A DNA stretch of 64,000 nt. It comes from Mucilaginibacter sp. 14171R-50. GTDB taxonomy: Bacteria > Bacteroidota > Bacteroidia > Sphingobacteriales > Sphingobacteriaceae. The stretch's first letter is position 1. Every line of letters begins with the position of its first letter. The notes beneath the pieces were generated by a model, which was not told the DNA's origin, did not search any database, and worked only from the letters and a program-made list of their open reading frames with translations. The stretch lies in contig NZ_CP048115.1 of assembly GCF_010093045.1 (NCBI RefSeq), forward strand, positions 434,001-498,000, given 5' to 3'. A program made the position numbers and the translations under genes. Shown in pieces: positions 52,532 to 61,376 of this stretch.

Positions 52532-53479
52532 AATTACATTTTTTAAGTTAGTTAGCATATCCTCCGTGATCTTTGCCAGGTCGTACTCCAAAGCCCAGCC
52601 CCAATCCTGTTGTGCCTGTGTATCATCTATTGATTTTGGCCAGCTATCGGCAATTGCCTGCCGGGGGTCATTATCGGCATAGCTCATTTCAAAGCCCGGT
52701 ATATGCTTTTTAATTTCTTCGGCCAGTTGCTCTGGCGTAAAACTTATACCCGCCAGGTTATAGCTCGACCGGATGCTCAGGTTTTCTGCAGGGGCATCCA
52801 TCAGGCTGATGGTAGCGCGTATGGCATCGTCCATATACATCATGGGCAAAGCCGTTTGTGCCGACAGGAAACCCTGGTATTTTCCTTTCTTTAATGCTTC
52901 ATGGAAAATATGTACGGCGTAATCCGTGGTCCCGCCTCCCGGATTAGCGCGCCATCCTATAAGGCCCGGGTAACGCAAACTACGTACATCCACGCCATAT
53001 TTAGTGTGGTAATACTCGCACCAGCGTTCGCCGGCCAGCTTGCTAAAGCCATAAACCGTGTTAGGGTCCATAATACAATACTGCGGTGTATTGTACTGCG
53101 GCGAATGCGGCCCAAATACTGCTATTGAGCTTGGCCAAAATATTTTTGAAGTTTTAAATTCTACGGCAAAATCAAGCACATGCAGTAAGCCGGTCATATT
53201 TAAATCCCAGGCCATTTTTGGTTTTTGCTCGCCTACTGCCGATAATATTGCGGCCAGCAGGTAAACCTGCGTGGGGCGGTGCTTATCAAACAGATGGTGC
53301 AGGTTATCCTTATCAAGAACGTTAGCAAACTCAAACGGGCCGCTATTACGGATAGCATAATTCGGGCTGTTTATATCAGATGCTATAACGTTTTCGGCGC
53401 CGTGTATATTTCTTAAAGCAGTTACCAATTCGGTGCCAATTTGCCCATTGGCGCCAATCACTAAAATCTTTTCGCTCAT
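52529..53479 (-). CDS. NAD-dependent epimerase/dehydratase (L-threonine dehydrogenase-like SDR)
   Basis: A 316-residue extended short-chain dehydrogenase from the ATG at 53477-53479. The NAD motif is GANGQIGTELV; the catalytic Tyr-Lys is in VYGFSKLAGE. PGGGTTDYAVHIFHEAL and the C-terminal DDTQAQQDWGW region are typical of the L-threonine 3-dehydrogenase/UDP-glucose-epimerase-like branch. Threonine oxidation to 2-amino-3-oxobutyrate is the likely reaction; a sugar epimerase cannot be excluded. A TACCTTTG -7 box lies at 53498-53505. Confidence 0.85.
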   Translation of the reverse strand: MSEKILVIGANGQIGTELVTALRNIHGAENVIASDINSPNYAIRNSGPFEFANVLDKDNLHHLFDKHRPTQVYLLAAILSAVGEQKPKMAWDLNMTGLLHVLDFAVEFKTSKIFWPSSIAVFGPHSPQYNTPQYCIMDPNTVYGFSKLAGERWCEYYHTKYGVDVRSLRYPGLIGWRANPGGGTTDYAVHIFHEALKKGKYQGFLSAQTALPMMYMDDAIRATISLMDAPAENLSIRSSYNLAGISFTPEQLAEEIKKHIPGFEMSYADNDPRQAIADSWPKSIDDTQAQQDWGWALEYDLAKITEDMLTNLKNVI

Positions 53480-53497
53480 GCAATCGCGGTTTGGGTA

Positions 53498-53505
53498 CAA
53501 AGGTA
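53498..53505 (-). promoter_or_regulatory. -7 box of the SDR gene promoter
   Basis: TACCTTTG on the minus strand, 18 bases before the SDR start codon. The TTTG box at the expected -33 position is absent, so it is a partial match. Confidence 0.55.
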
Positions 53506-53711
53506 AATTTTTTTGCCTGAACCCGAATTTTAAGCATCAAAGAATTGACAAAATAGCCTTAAATACACCCATAAACCCTATATATGCATTATATTATTTT
53601 CGATACATATGATTTACGCCGTTATTTTTTGCATACTAAATTAGTAGACATTTTGGCAAAAAAATCGCATATTTGCCATTTAGTTTACATATTCATAATT
53701 TAAAACAAAAA

Positions 53712-54719
53712 ATGAAAGTCGCAGTTGTAGGTGCCACAGGATTGGTTGGCACTAAAATGTTGCAGGTTCTTGCCGAACGCAACTTCCCCGTTACAGAATT
53801 AATTCCCGTAGCTTCCGCTAAAAGTATTGGTAAAGAGATCACTTTTAAGGGTAAGCAGTTTAAGGTGGTTTCTGTTGAGGATGCGATTAAACAAAAGCCC
53901 GATGTAGCTATTTTTAGCGCGGGTGGCAGTACTTCTTTAGAGCAGGCACCGTTATTCGCAGCTGCGGGCATAACCGTTATTGATAACTCTTCGGCCTGGC
54001 GTATGGATCCAACCAAAAAACTGGTTGTGCCCGAAGTAAACGCCGATGTACTTACCGCAGAGGATAAGATCATTGCCAACCCAAATTGCTCGACCATACA
54101 AATGGTAGTGGCGTTAAAACCCCTGCACGATAAATACAAGATCAAACGCGTTGTAGTATCTACCTATCAATCGGTAACAGGTACAGGCGTTAAGGCTGTA
54201 GACCAGCTTTTTAACGAGCGTAAAGGTATAGACGGGCCGAAGGTTTATCCTTACACTATCGACCTGAACGTTATTCCTCAAATTGATGTGTTTACTGAGA
54301 ACGGTTACACCAAAGAGGAAATGAAGATGATATTGGAAACCAAAAAAATAATGGGCGACGAAACTATCAAAGTAACCGCAACCACCGTGCGTATACCGGT
54401 TATGGGTGGTCATTCGGAATCTGTGAACATCGAGTTTTTGCACGATTTTGACCTGAGCGAGGTACGCGAGCTATTGGCCAATTCGCCGGGTATTGTAGTG
54501 GTTGATGATACTGCTAACCTGAAATACCCAATGCCGCTTGATGCGCACGACAAGGACGAGGTGTTTGTTGGCCGCCTTCGCCGCGACGAAACGCAGGACA
54601 ACACCCTTAACTGCTGGATAGTATCTGATAACCTGCGTAAAGGTGCGGCAACTAACGCCGTACAAATTGCAGAGTACTTAGCTGCCAAAAATTTGATAGG
54701 GCAGGCTGTAGCTGTTTAG
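53712..54719 (+). CDS. asd: Aspartate-semialdehyde dehydrogenase
   Basis: A 335-residue enzyme that makes aspartate semialdehyde for lysine, threonine and methionine synthesis. The start is the ATG at 53712 (MKVAVVGATGLVGTKMLQVL); a TTG 39 bases upstream is rejected. The Rossmann motif is VGATGLVG, the catalytic Cys126 is in ANPNCSTIQMV and the substrate-binding segment is TVRIPVMGGHSESVNIEF. The length fits the family. It is a single gene, divergent from the SDR gene, with a 212-bp upstream region. Confidence 0.95.
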   Translation: MKVAVVGATGLVGTKMLQVLAERNFPVTELIPVASAKSIGKEITFKGKQFKVVSVEDAIKQKPDVAIFSAGGSTSLEQAPLFAAAGITVIDNSSAWRMDPTKKLVVPEVNADVLTAEDKIIANPNCSTIQMVVALKPLHDKYKIKRVVVSTYQSVTGTGVKAVDQLFNERKGIDGPKVYPYTIDLNVIPQIDVFTENGYTKEEMKMILETKKIMGDETIKVTATTVRIPVMGGHSESVNIEFLHDFDLSEVRELLANSPGIVVVDDTANLKYPMPLDAHDKDEVFVGRLRRDETQDNTLNCWIVSDNLRKGAATNAVQIAEYLAAKNLIGQAVAV

Positions 54720-54813
54720 AGATTAGAGGTTTGTGATCAGAGATTAGTTCTTTGCACTGTAACAAATATATTTAATAGGGATGGTCGAAAGATTATCCCT
54801 ATTTTTATTTTGT

Positions 54814-55593
54814 ATGAAACGTTTATTGCTCCTTGCTGTATTTGCAACTATTTTGTCGGTTCCTGCAATAGCGCAGAACGGCAAAATTGAAGCCGACCTT
54901 TTACGATCGTTTACAAAGCTGGAATATTGGGACCATCAACAACGGAAAGGCGTTGACGGAGCAAGCGATTCGTTAGAGGCCGCTAATGATGTGTTTGAAA
55001 CGAAGTTAAAGGGCTATGCAATTAACATCCCATCTACGATAGCCGAGCCTTTCACTGCTTTGAAAAAAGCGCACCTGGATATTTTTACCTCAAAAGATGG
55101 TTTGTTCAGGATATATTCATGGGAAACCTGGATGGGTGGTACGATGCGCGATTTTTCGAACCTGATGCAATACAAAACCGGGCAAAAAACAAATGCTATA
55201 TTGTACACTACCACACAAGATGTTTACATACCGTTTTACAGCAACCTTTACACATTTAAAAATGGTGCAAAAACCTATTATCTGGGCGTCTATAACGGCA
55301 TCTATTCAACAAAGGATGTAAGTACCGGTATTAAATTATTTACGATAGAAAATGGTAGGTTAAACGACAATGTTAAACTTATTAAAACTCAATCGGGCCT
55401 ACGCAACAAAATCAGCTACAATTACGATTTTTTCTCAGTCGTGGATATAGCTGTCGAATTACGGCCAACTATTACCTTTGATGCCGCAACCAATACCATT
55501 AAAATGCCCCTGGTAAACAACAAAGGCAAAATAACTGATAAGTTTATTCTCTATAAATTTAATGGCAATTACTTTGAAAGGGTTAAAAGCTAA
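54814..55593 (+). CDS. Exported protein of unknown function
   Basis: A 259-residue protein from the ATG at 54814, which provides a clean signal peptide (MKRLLLLAVFATILSVPAIAQ). An upstream ATG at 54781 only lengthens the hydrophobic start. The mature part has LLRSFTKLEYWDHQQRKGVDG, SWETWMGGTMRDFSNLMQYK and beta-rich stretches such as AKTYYLGVYNGIYSTKDV. No lipobox and no recognised family. A periplasmic beta-rich protein is the safest description. Confidence 0.65.
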   Translation: MKRLLLLAVFATILSVPAIAQNGKIEADLLRSFTKLEYWDHQQRKGVDGASDSLEAANDVFETKLKGYAINIPSTIAEPFTALKKAHLDIFTSKDGLFRIYSWETWMGGTMRDFSNLMQYKTGQKTNAILYTTTQDVYIPFYSNLYTFKNGAKTYYLGVYNGIYSTKDVSTGIKLFTIENGRLNDNVKLIKTQSGLRNKISYNYDFFSVVDIAVELRPTITFDAATNTIKMPLVNNKGKITDKFILYKFNGNYFERVKS

Positions 55594-55671
55594 TTTAATT
55601 TTACTAAAACTATAAAAACGGCCACTTGTAGTTAATATACATTGAAGTATAATCTATAAAAAATTACAGTT

Positions 55672-56220
55672 ATGGCTGATTTAAGTAATAAAAAAGTAGC
55701 AATGCTTACTGAAGAAGGATTTGAGCAGGTTGAATTAACCAGCCCTAAAGAAGCATTGGAAGCCGCGGGCGCAACCGTGCATATCATATCACCAAAAAGC
55801 GGCAAGATCAAAGCCTGGGACAAGGATAAATGGGGCATAGAAGTTGACGTAGACAAAAACCTGAGCGATGTTAGTCCGGATGATTACGACGCACTGGTGC
55901 TGCCCGGGGGCGTATTAAACCCGGATAAATTGCGACAGAATAAAGATGCCGTGGCCTTTGCATCGGCCTTTTTAGATGAAGGCAAACCACTTGCGGCCAT
56001 TTGCCATGGCCCACAGTTGCTGATAGAAACGAATATGCTGAAAGGCCGTCGCCTCACCTCCTATCCTTCCCTGCAAACCGACCTTAAGAATGCCGGCGCA
56101 GATTGGGTTGACGAAGAAGTTGTTACTGACAGCGGGTTGGTAACAAGCCGCCGCCCTGCCGACCTTGACGCCTTTAACCAAAAAACAATTGAGGAAATTG
56201 CCGAAGGCATTCATGTTTAA
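55672..56220 (+). CDS. DJ-1/PfpI-family protein (type 1 glutamine amidotransferase-like)
   Basis: A 182-residue protein with Cys111 at the nucleophile elbow (LAAICHGPQLLIE) and the acidic residue in TEEGFEQVELTSPK. This matches the YhbO/PfpI branch of the DJ-1 superfamily, reported as proteases, glyoxalases or deglycases that act on methylglyoxal adducts. Full length (YhbO has 172). It stands alone and converges with the SnoaL-like gene. Confidence 0.88.
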   Translation: MADLSNKKVAMLTEEGFEQVELTSPKEALEAAGATVHIISPKSGKIKAWDKDKWGIEVDVDKNLSDVSPDDYDALVLPGGVLNPDKLRQNKDAVAFASAFLDEGKPLAAICHGPQLLIETNMLKGRRLTSYPSLQTDLKNAGADWVDEEVVTDSGLVTSRRPADLDAFNQKTIEEIAEGIHV

Positions 56221-56227
56221 ATAAAAG

Positions 56228-56256
56228 ACCATGCGTCATTACTTATGGCGCATGGT
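56228..56256. terminator. Hairpin between convergent genes
   Basis: ACCATGCG (56228-56235) and CGCATGGT (56249-56256) pair perfectly, between the DJ-1 gene and the SnoaL-like gene. Flanking T runs are weak, so termination activity is moderate at best. Confidence 0.5.
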
Positions 56257-56276
56257 AATATTGTTAAGCAGTCACC

Positions 56277-56732
56277 TTACTCGGGGCAGTTACCTGTACG
56301 GCGGGTATCAACAATATAAATGATCTTCCAGCCGGCGGCGGTTTTCATTAACTGGTAAAAATCAACCCCGCAATGACTAAACTTTTCGCCTACATAAAAT
56401 TTGTAAGGCGTCCACGCGCTGGCCAGGTCCCCGTCTACTTTAATATCGCCCCAGGTGATACGCTCGTCGTATATTTCTTTATGAGGGGTGCCAACTTGTT
56501 TTACAAACTCATCGGCTTTTTCTGTCAGCAGCACAGTAGAGCCATCCCTTTTGTTCACCACACTTTGCAGCACCATATCTTTATGAAAGGTTGACCGCAG
56601 CATAGTGCTATCGCCCTTACGCATGCCGTCAAACATGGTGGTAATGGTTTTTTTGATATCGTCCTGATCGGTTTGGCAAAAAGCAGGCGCGCTTAAAGCC
56701 AAAATCAGCGTCGCAAGTAACAAGGTTTTCAT
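56277..56732 (-). CDS. Exported NTF2/SnoaL-like protein
   Basis: A 151-residue protein with a signal peptide (MKTLLLATLILALSAPAFCQ) and a cone-shaped NTF2-like fold pattern: IKKTITTMFDGMRKGDSTMLRSTFHKD (in part), then DLASAWTPYKFYVGEKFSHCGVDFYQLMKTAAGWKIIYIVDTRR (in part). Such exported domains often bind small ligands or serve as immunity or assembly partners. No catalytic residues can be assigned. Single gene. Confidence 0.78.
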   Translation of the reverse strand: MKTLLLATLILALSAPAFCQTDQDDIKKTITTMFDGMRKGDSTMLRSTFHKDMVLQSVVNKRDGSTVLLTEKADEFVKQVGTPHKEIYDERITWGDIKVDGDLASAWTPYKFYVGEKFSHCGVDFYQLMKTAAGWKIIYIVDTRRTGNCPE

Positions 56733-56787
56733 AATTTGTGTTGATTGGTTGAGGCAATTTAAATAAAAGAAATCAAATTGTTGATCA

Positions 56788-56886
56788 CTATGTCATTGCG
56801 AGCGTAGCGTGGCAATCTCTTTAGGACAAGTGTACATTTTGCATAAAGAGATTGCTTTGTCGCTATCGCTCCGCGCAATGACATAG
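56788..56886. repeat. Complete GTCATTGCGAG hairpin without nuclease gene
   Basis: CTATGTCATTGCGAGCGTAG and on through GGCAATCTCTTTA (from 56788) is mirrored by TAAAGAGATTGCTTTGTCGC and on through GCGCAATGACATAG (to 56886). It has the same ends as the GIY-YIG element but a 20-30 base centre in place of the gene, so it looks like a gene-less (non-autonomous) copy. Short TA sequences lie directly outside both ends. Confidence 0.85.
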
Positions 56887-56889
56887 GAT

Positions 56890-56930
56890 AGAAGAAAAAC
56901 AAAGAAGCCTCACATTTCTGCAAGGCTTCT
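56890..56930 (-). terminator. Terminator of dnaA
   Basis: On the minus strand AGAAGCCT-loop-AGGCTTCT is followed by TTGTTTTTCTTC. It lies about 18 bases after the dnaA stop codon. Confidence 0.75.
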
Positions 56931-56947
56931 GTATATCTTCATGTCAA

Positions 56948-58372
56948 TTACGACATTTTTAGTTTCTTTTGGATATCGGCCACGTAGCCCTTGAATTTTT
57001 TATCGGTGTCAATAAGGTCTTCAACAGTTTGGCAGGCATAGATAACGGTAGAATGGTCGCGGCCGCCAAAAAAGTTACCGATAGATTTTAATGAGCTTTT
57101 GGTGTGTGCCTTGGCCAGGTACATCGATATCTGGCGGGCCTGAACGATTTCGCGTTTGCGGGTTTGCGATTTTACCATTTCAATCGGCACTTCAAAATAC
57201 TCGCAAACCAAACTCTGAATGTATTCCATTGAAATTTCCTTAGCCGAATTTTTTACAAAATTCTTCAGCATCTGCTTGGCCAGGTTCAGGTCTATCTCTT
57301 TACGGTTAAGGGTTGATTGAGCCAATAACGACACCATGGCGCCTTCCAACTCGCGTACATTGTTATCGATGTTGTGGGCTACATATTCTACTACATCATT
57401 AGATAACTCGATACCATCCTGATAGATCTTGTTTTTTAGGATGGCCATACGGGTTTCCAGGTCTGGGATCTGCAGATCGGCAGAAAGCCCCCATTTAAAA
57501 CGCGACAGCAGGCGCTCTTCTAAACCCGCCAGATCTTTGGGAGCTTTATCCGAGGTAATGATCAGTTGCTTACCGCTTTGGTGCAGGTGGTTAAATATGT
57601 GGAAGAAGAAATCCTGCGTTTTTTCTTTACCGGCAAAGTTGTGTACATCATCCATGATCAGTACATCAATAGCCTGGTAAAAGTTCACAAAATCGTTTAT
57701 GTTATTGTGTTTTAAAGCATCAACAAATTGCTGGGTAAATTTTTCGCAGCTAACGTATAGTACAAGTTTATCGGGCAGGGTGCGTTTAATTTCGTTACCA
57801 ATAGCCTGGGCCAGGTGTGTTTTACCAAGGCCTACCCCTCCGTATATCATTAACGGGTTAAAGGATGTACCACCGGGTTTGGCAGCCACCGCGTAACCTG
57901 CAGAACGCGCTAAGCGGTTGCAATCGCCTTCAACAAAGTTTTCGAAGGTATAGTTGCGGTTTAGCTGCGGGTCTACATTAAGCTTTTTAAGGCCCGGGAT
58001 TACAAACGGGTTCTTAATATCCTTATTTATAGAAATAGGTATTGGCATAGACTGATTTTTAGATTCAGCACCATTCCCGTTCGAGGGCATGTTGGTAGTG
58101 TATGGCTTGCTTGATGATTGCTCAACAACAATGTTATACTCTAAACGACCTTCGTCGCCCAATTGTTTTTTTATTGTTTTGCGCAGCAAGCCAACGTAAT
58201 GCTCTTCCAGCCACTCGTAAAAGAATAAACTTGGTACTTGTATCGTTAAAACGCTACCCTCCATACGCAAAGCTTTTATTGGCTCAAACCATGTTTTAAA
58301 GCTTTGTGCCGGTATGTTATCTTTTATGATCTGAAGGCAACTATTCCAAACGTTAGTACAAGTTTTTTCCAT
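56948..58372 (-). CDS. dnaA: Chromosomal replication initiator protein DnaA
   Basis: A 474-residue AAA+ initiator. The N-terminal domain has NVWNSCLQIIKDNIPAQSFKTWFEPIKAL (in part), then a linker. The AAA+ domain has Walker A GGVGLGKTHLAQAIGNE and Walker B VLIMDDVHNF, and the sensor region is LSRFKWGLSADLQIPDLETR (in part). The C-terminal DNA-binding domain has the signature GGRDHSTVIYACQTVEDL. It opens the origin and is also a transcription regulator. Length is ordinary. The gene faces left and its upstream region is AT-rich. Confidence 0.97.
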   Translation of the reverse strand: MEKTCTNVWNSCLQIIKDNIPAQSFKTWFEPIKALRMEGSVLTIQVPSLFFYEWLEEHYVGLLRKTIKKQLGDEGRLEYNIVVEQSSSKPYTTNMPSNGNGAESKNQSMPIPISINKDIKNPFVIPGLKKLNVDPQLNRNYTFENFVEGDCNRLARSAGYAVAAKPGGTSFNPLMIYGGVGLGKTHLAQAIGNEIKRTLPDKLVLYVSCEKFTQQFVDALKHNNINDFVNFYQAIDVLIMDDVHNFAGKEKTQDFFFHIFNHLHQSGKQLIITSDKAPKDLAGLEERLLSRFKWGLSADLQIPDLETRMAILKNKIYQDGIELSNDVVEYVAHNIDNNVRELEGAMVSLLAQSTLNRKEIDLNLAKQMLKNFVKNSAKEISMEYIQSLVCEYFEVPIEMVKSQTRKREIVQARQISMYLAKAHTKSSLKSIGNFFGGRDHSTVIYACQTVEDLIDTDKKFKGYVADIQKKLKMS

Positions 58373-58681
58373 ATAAGTATCAGTAATATCTTGATTTACA
58401 GTGTCCGAAGTGGCAAGTTTTTCGGCCGTTTCGGAACATCGAATATTCTAAAAAAAAGCGGATAAAAAAATAAATTTTAAGAAATATATTTAGAAAAAAT
58501 ACACTTTTTTATTGCGGATATTAAAGTTATTAACATTATATTTCGCATCAAGAAGGCACTTTTATGCGTCAGTTTTGCGGTATCGCATTTTTTAAAGTTG
58601 CAACATCGTTTTGCCGGATTTTGTGGATTATTTTTTTCATAAAACATCTCTAAAAATCCTTAATTAGGACGATAATACTTC
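58373..58681. other. AT-rich region upstream of dnaA, possible origin-proximal DNA
   Basis: 308 bases of AT-rich sequence between dnaA and the mutase gene (tail to head). The best DnaA-box-like site is TGTGGATTA (58622-58630, one mismatch from the reverse of TTATCCACA); others such as GCGGATAAA are weaker. No box cluster is seen, so it is not a convincing oriC by itself. No repeat arm or promoter box was identified. Confidence 0.35.
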
Positions 58682-60229
58682 TCAATATTCTCCAAATATT
58701 TTTCGCAGGGTGTCGGCTATTTCGCCAAGGGTTGCGTAGCATTCAACAGCTGCCAAAATGTAAGGCATCAGGTTATCCCTACCCCCGGCGGCAATTGCTA
58801 AATTTTGCAATGCGGTTTTTACCTGGTCGTTATTTCTGCTCTGTTTTAAACGGTTAAGCTTATCTATTTGTTGCCGGCGTATGCCGTCATCAACTCTAAA
58901 TACATTTTGGGCAACTTCCTCCTGCTGGGTAAACTTATTAACGCCAACCAACACGCGGTCGCCACTTTCAATATCGTTTTGGTACTGGTAGGCGGCAGCG
59001 GCTATTTCCTGCTGAATATAATCTTGTTCAATGGCTTTAACAGATCCACCCATCGCGTCTATCCTGTCTATATATATTTGCGCTGCGGCTTCCAGTTCAT
59101 TGGTTAAGGCCTCAATAAAATACGAGCCTGCCAGTGGGTCAACCGTATCGGTTACGCCGCTTTCAAACGCGATGATCTGCTGGGTACGCAGGGCGATCTT
59201 TGCAGCCGCCTCTGTTGGCAGCGACAAAGCCTCGTCGTAACCATTGGTGTGTAATGATTGTGTGCCGCCCAACACTGCAGCCAACGCCTGCATGCTTACC
59301 CTTACTATATTGTTCATCGGCTGCTGCGCCGTCAAGGTGGAGCCGCCGGTTTGGGTATGAAAGCGCAACTTTTGCGCCCCCGGGTCTGTAGCGCCAAGGT
59401 TTTCGGTAATATGCGCCCACATACGCCGTGCCGCCCTAAACTTTGCTATTTCTTCAAAAAAATTATTGTGACAGTTGAAAAAAAACGAAAGGCGTTTGGC
59501 AAATACGTTTATATCTAATCCCTTTTCTAACGCGGCCTTTAAATATGTTTTGCCGTTGGCCAAAGTAAAGGCCAGTTCTTGCACGGCCGTTGAACCAGCT
59601 TCGCGAATATGATAGCCGGATATGGATATCGTGTTCCATTTTGGCACCTCCTTGCTGCAATACTCAAAAATATCAGTTATTAACCGCATAGACGGTTCGG
59701 GCGGATAAATATAAGTACCCCTGGCCGCGTATTCTTTTAATATATCGTTTTGTATCGTACCCGAAATTTGTTTCAGATCTGCTCCCTGTTTTTTTGCTAA
59801 CGCGATGTACATTGCCAGCAATATGGCAGCTGTAGCATTAATGGTCATGCTGGTGGTAATATCCTTCAGCGCTATGCCATCGAACAATATTTCCATATCC
59901 TGCAGGGAATCTATCGCCACACCTACTTTGCCAACCTCGCCTTCGGCAAGTTCATGGTCGCTGTCGTAACCTATTTGTGTAGGCAGGTCAAACGCTACGG
60001 AAAGCCCCATTGTACCCTGGCTTAACAGGTAATGGTAACGCTTGTTACTTTCTTCGGCGGTTGAAAAACCTGCATACTGCCGCATGGTCCAGGGTTTACC
60101 CCGATACATGTCTTTTTGAATGCCGCGGGTGTACGGGAACTGTCCCGGTAACTCATTCATACCCGAAGGCTCTGTATAAACTTCCTTAAGCTCGATGCCG
60201 GAAATAGTAGTGAATTTTTTATCGGCCAT
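58682..60229 (-). CDS. Methylmalonyl-CoA mutase family, catalytic subunit without B12 domain
   Basis: A 515-residue TIM-barrel subunit from ATG at 60227-60229. Landmarks: [44 protein letters not shown] (in part), [13 protein letters not shown]-like [18 protein letters not shown], and [19 protein letters not shown]. It ends near [36 protein letters not shown] (in part), where full-length enzymes continue into a cobalamin-binding domain. So a partner subunit carrying B12 must be encoded elsewhere. The reaction is expected to be the methylmalonyl-CoA/succinyl-CoA interconversion; an isobutyryl-type mutase cannot be excluded. Confidence 0.87.
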   Translation of the reverse strand: MADKKFTTISGIELKEVYTEPSGMNELPGQFPYTRGIQKDMYRGKPWTMRQYAGFSTAEESNKRYHYLLSQGTMGLSVAFDLPTQIGYDSDHELAEGEVGKVGVAIDSLQDMEILFDGIALKDITTSMTINATAAILLAMYIALAKKQGADLKQISGTIQNDILKEYAARGTYIYPPEPSMRLITDIFEYCSKEVPKWNTISISGYHIREAGSTAVQELAFTLANGKTYLKAALEKGLDINVFAKRLSFFFNCHNNFFEEIAKFRAARRMWAHITENLGATDPGAQKLRFHTQTGGSTLTAQQPMNNIVRVSMQALAAVLGGTQSLHTNGYDEALSLPTEAAAKIALRTQQIIAFESGVTDTVDPLAGSYFIEALTNELEAAAQIYIDRIDAMGGSVKAIEQDYIQQEIAAAAYQYQNDIESGDRVLVGVNKFTQQEEVAQNVFRVDDGIRRQQIDKLNRLKQSRNNDQVKTALQNLAIAAGGRDNLMPYILAAVECYATLGEIADTLRKIFGEY

Positions 60230-60233
60230 ATGC

Positions 60234-60764
60234 TTAAAATATATTATCCAGATCTTTTCGTACAAGATTGGTTGCTATCTCATAGGGGTCTTCATCCAGT
60301 TTGCTTAAATGGGTTAGTATAACCTTGCCCAGGTCAAGGCCTGTTGCATTATCAGGAATGGCTTTAACCGCATTATTTATCAGGCTTAAGGTATCTTCTT
60401 TTGTGCGCTTTACTATGGCCCAAGCCTGTGTGCTCACATATATTTGCTGCGTTACGTTATGCTGATACTCGGTGCGCACCTCGTTTAAAATAATGCTGTG
60501 CAACTCGGCTGCCGAATAGCCGTTACCATTTAGGCGTATAAGCAGGTTGGCCGGGTTTATCCTGTCTATAAATAACACTAAACGTTCGTAAGCCTGCAAC
60601 CGTAATGGCAGTGTTTGGTAGCTTACTGCTTTTTTAAACTCAAGCATTTGCAAGGTATTGCTTTTATCCAGATAGGGCTTAAACAAATAAAACGCTATAT
60701 ATACAATGCCCATACCGGCAACGGTATATTTTAAAATATCAAAAAGGTAGTTATACAGTATCAT
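60234..60764 (-). CDS. Membrane-anchored protein of unknown function (DUF7935-like)
   Basis: A 176-residue protein. The first ~28 residues form one hydrophobic anchor ([15 protein letters not shown]) and the remainder is a cytosolic helical domain: [45 protein letters not shown] (in part). I recall this as a Bacteroidota-specific family that precedes methylmalonyl-CoA mutase, with the name DUF7935 uncertain. Its stop lies 4 bp before the mutase start, so the two genes form an operon. No catalytic motif. Confidence 0.65.
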   Translation of the reverse strand: MILYNYLFDILKYTVAGMGIVYIAFYLFKPYLDKSNTLQMLEFKKAVSYQTLPLRLQAYERLVLFIDRINPANLLIRLNGNGYSAAELHSIILNEVRTEYQHNVTQQIYVSTQAWAIVKRTKEDTLSLINNAVKAIPDNATGLDLGKVILTHLSKLDEDPYEIATNLVRKDLDNIF

Positions 60765-60825
60765 TTTATAATGTTAGGCGGAGGTCATAAATAAATCGGT
60801 CGGTGCAAAAATCCGCATTTTACCT

Positions 60826-60833
60826 TATATTTG
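60826..60833 (+). promoter_or_regulatory. -7 box upstream of the iscA-like gene
   Basis: TATATTTG matches the TAnnTTTG -7 consensus 20 bases before the ATG at 60854. No TTTG -33 box is found at the expected distance. Confidence 0.55.
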
Positions 60834-60853
60834 TGTAGTTAATTAAAAATAAG

Positions 60854-61207
60854 ATGAGTGCTATTGCTGAAACCCTTACTGCACCTGTAACCTTTACTGA
60901 AGGTGCCGTTAAAGAACTTGTTAAACTGAGAGACCAGCAGGAAATTGCCGACGATTTTGGACTGCGCGTGGGAGTTGAAGGCGGCGGCTGTTCTGGTATG
61001 AACTATGTTTTAGGTTTTGATCAGAGAAAAGATGGCGACCAGGAATTTTTAATTGATGGTATTAAGGTGTTTATGCATAAGGCGCATGGCCTTTACCTGG
61101 CTGGTATGCAGATAGATTTCCAGGACGGTTTAAACGCCCGTGGCTTTACCTTTAATAACCCTAATGCCGCCAGTACCTGCGGCTGCGGCACTTCGTTTTC
61201 AGTGTAA
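60854..61207 (+). CDS. A-type iron-sulfur cluster carrier (IscA/ErpA/SufA-like)
   Basis: A 117-residue protein with the three conserved cysteines of A-type carriers: one in VEGGGCSGMNYVLGFD and two in the C-terminal STCGCGTSF. It accepts and delivers Fe-S clusters. The FTEGAVKELVKLRDQQ start is standard. Length typical. It stands alone and ends in front of a strong terminator, so it is a monocistronic gene; which of SufA, IscA or ErpA it corresponds to cannot be told. Confidence 0.92.
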   Translation: MSAIAETLTAPVTFTEGAVKELVKLRDQQEIADDFGLRVGVEGGGCSGMNYVLGFDQRKDGDQEFLIDGIKVFMHKAHGLYLAGMQIDFQDGLNARGFTFNNPNAASTCGCGTSFSV

Positions 61208-61225
61208 TTAATTTAAAATATTTAG

Positions 61226-61257
61226 AAAAGGGCCCCTGAATCAGGGGCCCTTTTTTT
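61226..61257 (+). terminator. Strong rho-independent terminator
   Basis: GGGCCCCTGA-A-TCAGGGGCCC, a 10-bp GC-rich palindrome (61230-61250), preceded by AAAA and followed by seven T, after the iscA-like gene. Confidence 0.93.
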
Positions 61258-61376
61258 GTTCGGCGGGTATTATCTGTATGTATGCCTTACCATCATATTT
61301 ACAAATAATTAACGGCCTGTGTGTAACAAACCGCATAACACTATAGTCATACGATCAAGTTTTTTATATTTATGGC

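Noticed and set aside
53641-53675. TTTG ... ATATTTG promoter for asd
   Set aside because: The -7 box has a mismatch at its first base and the TTTG spacing is only 12 bases.
58373-58681. Definite oriC
   Set aside because: Only one near-match DnaA box is visible and no repeat cluster; kept only as a possibility.
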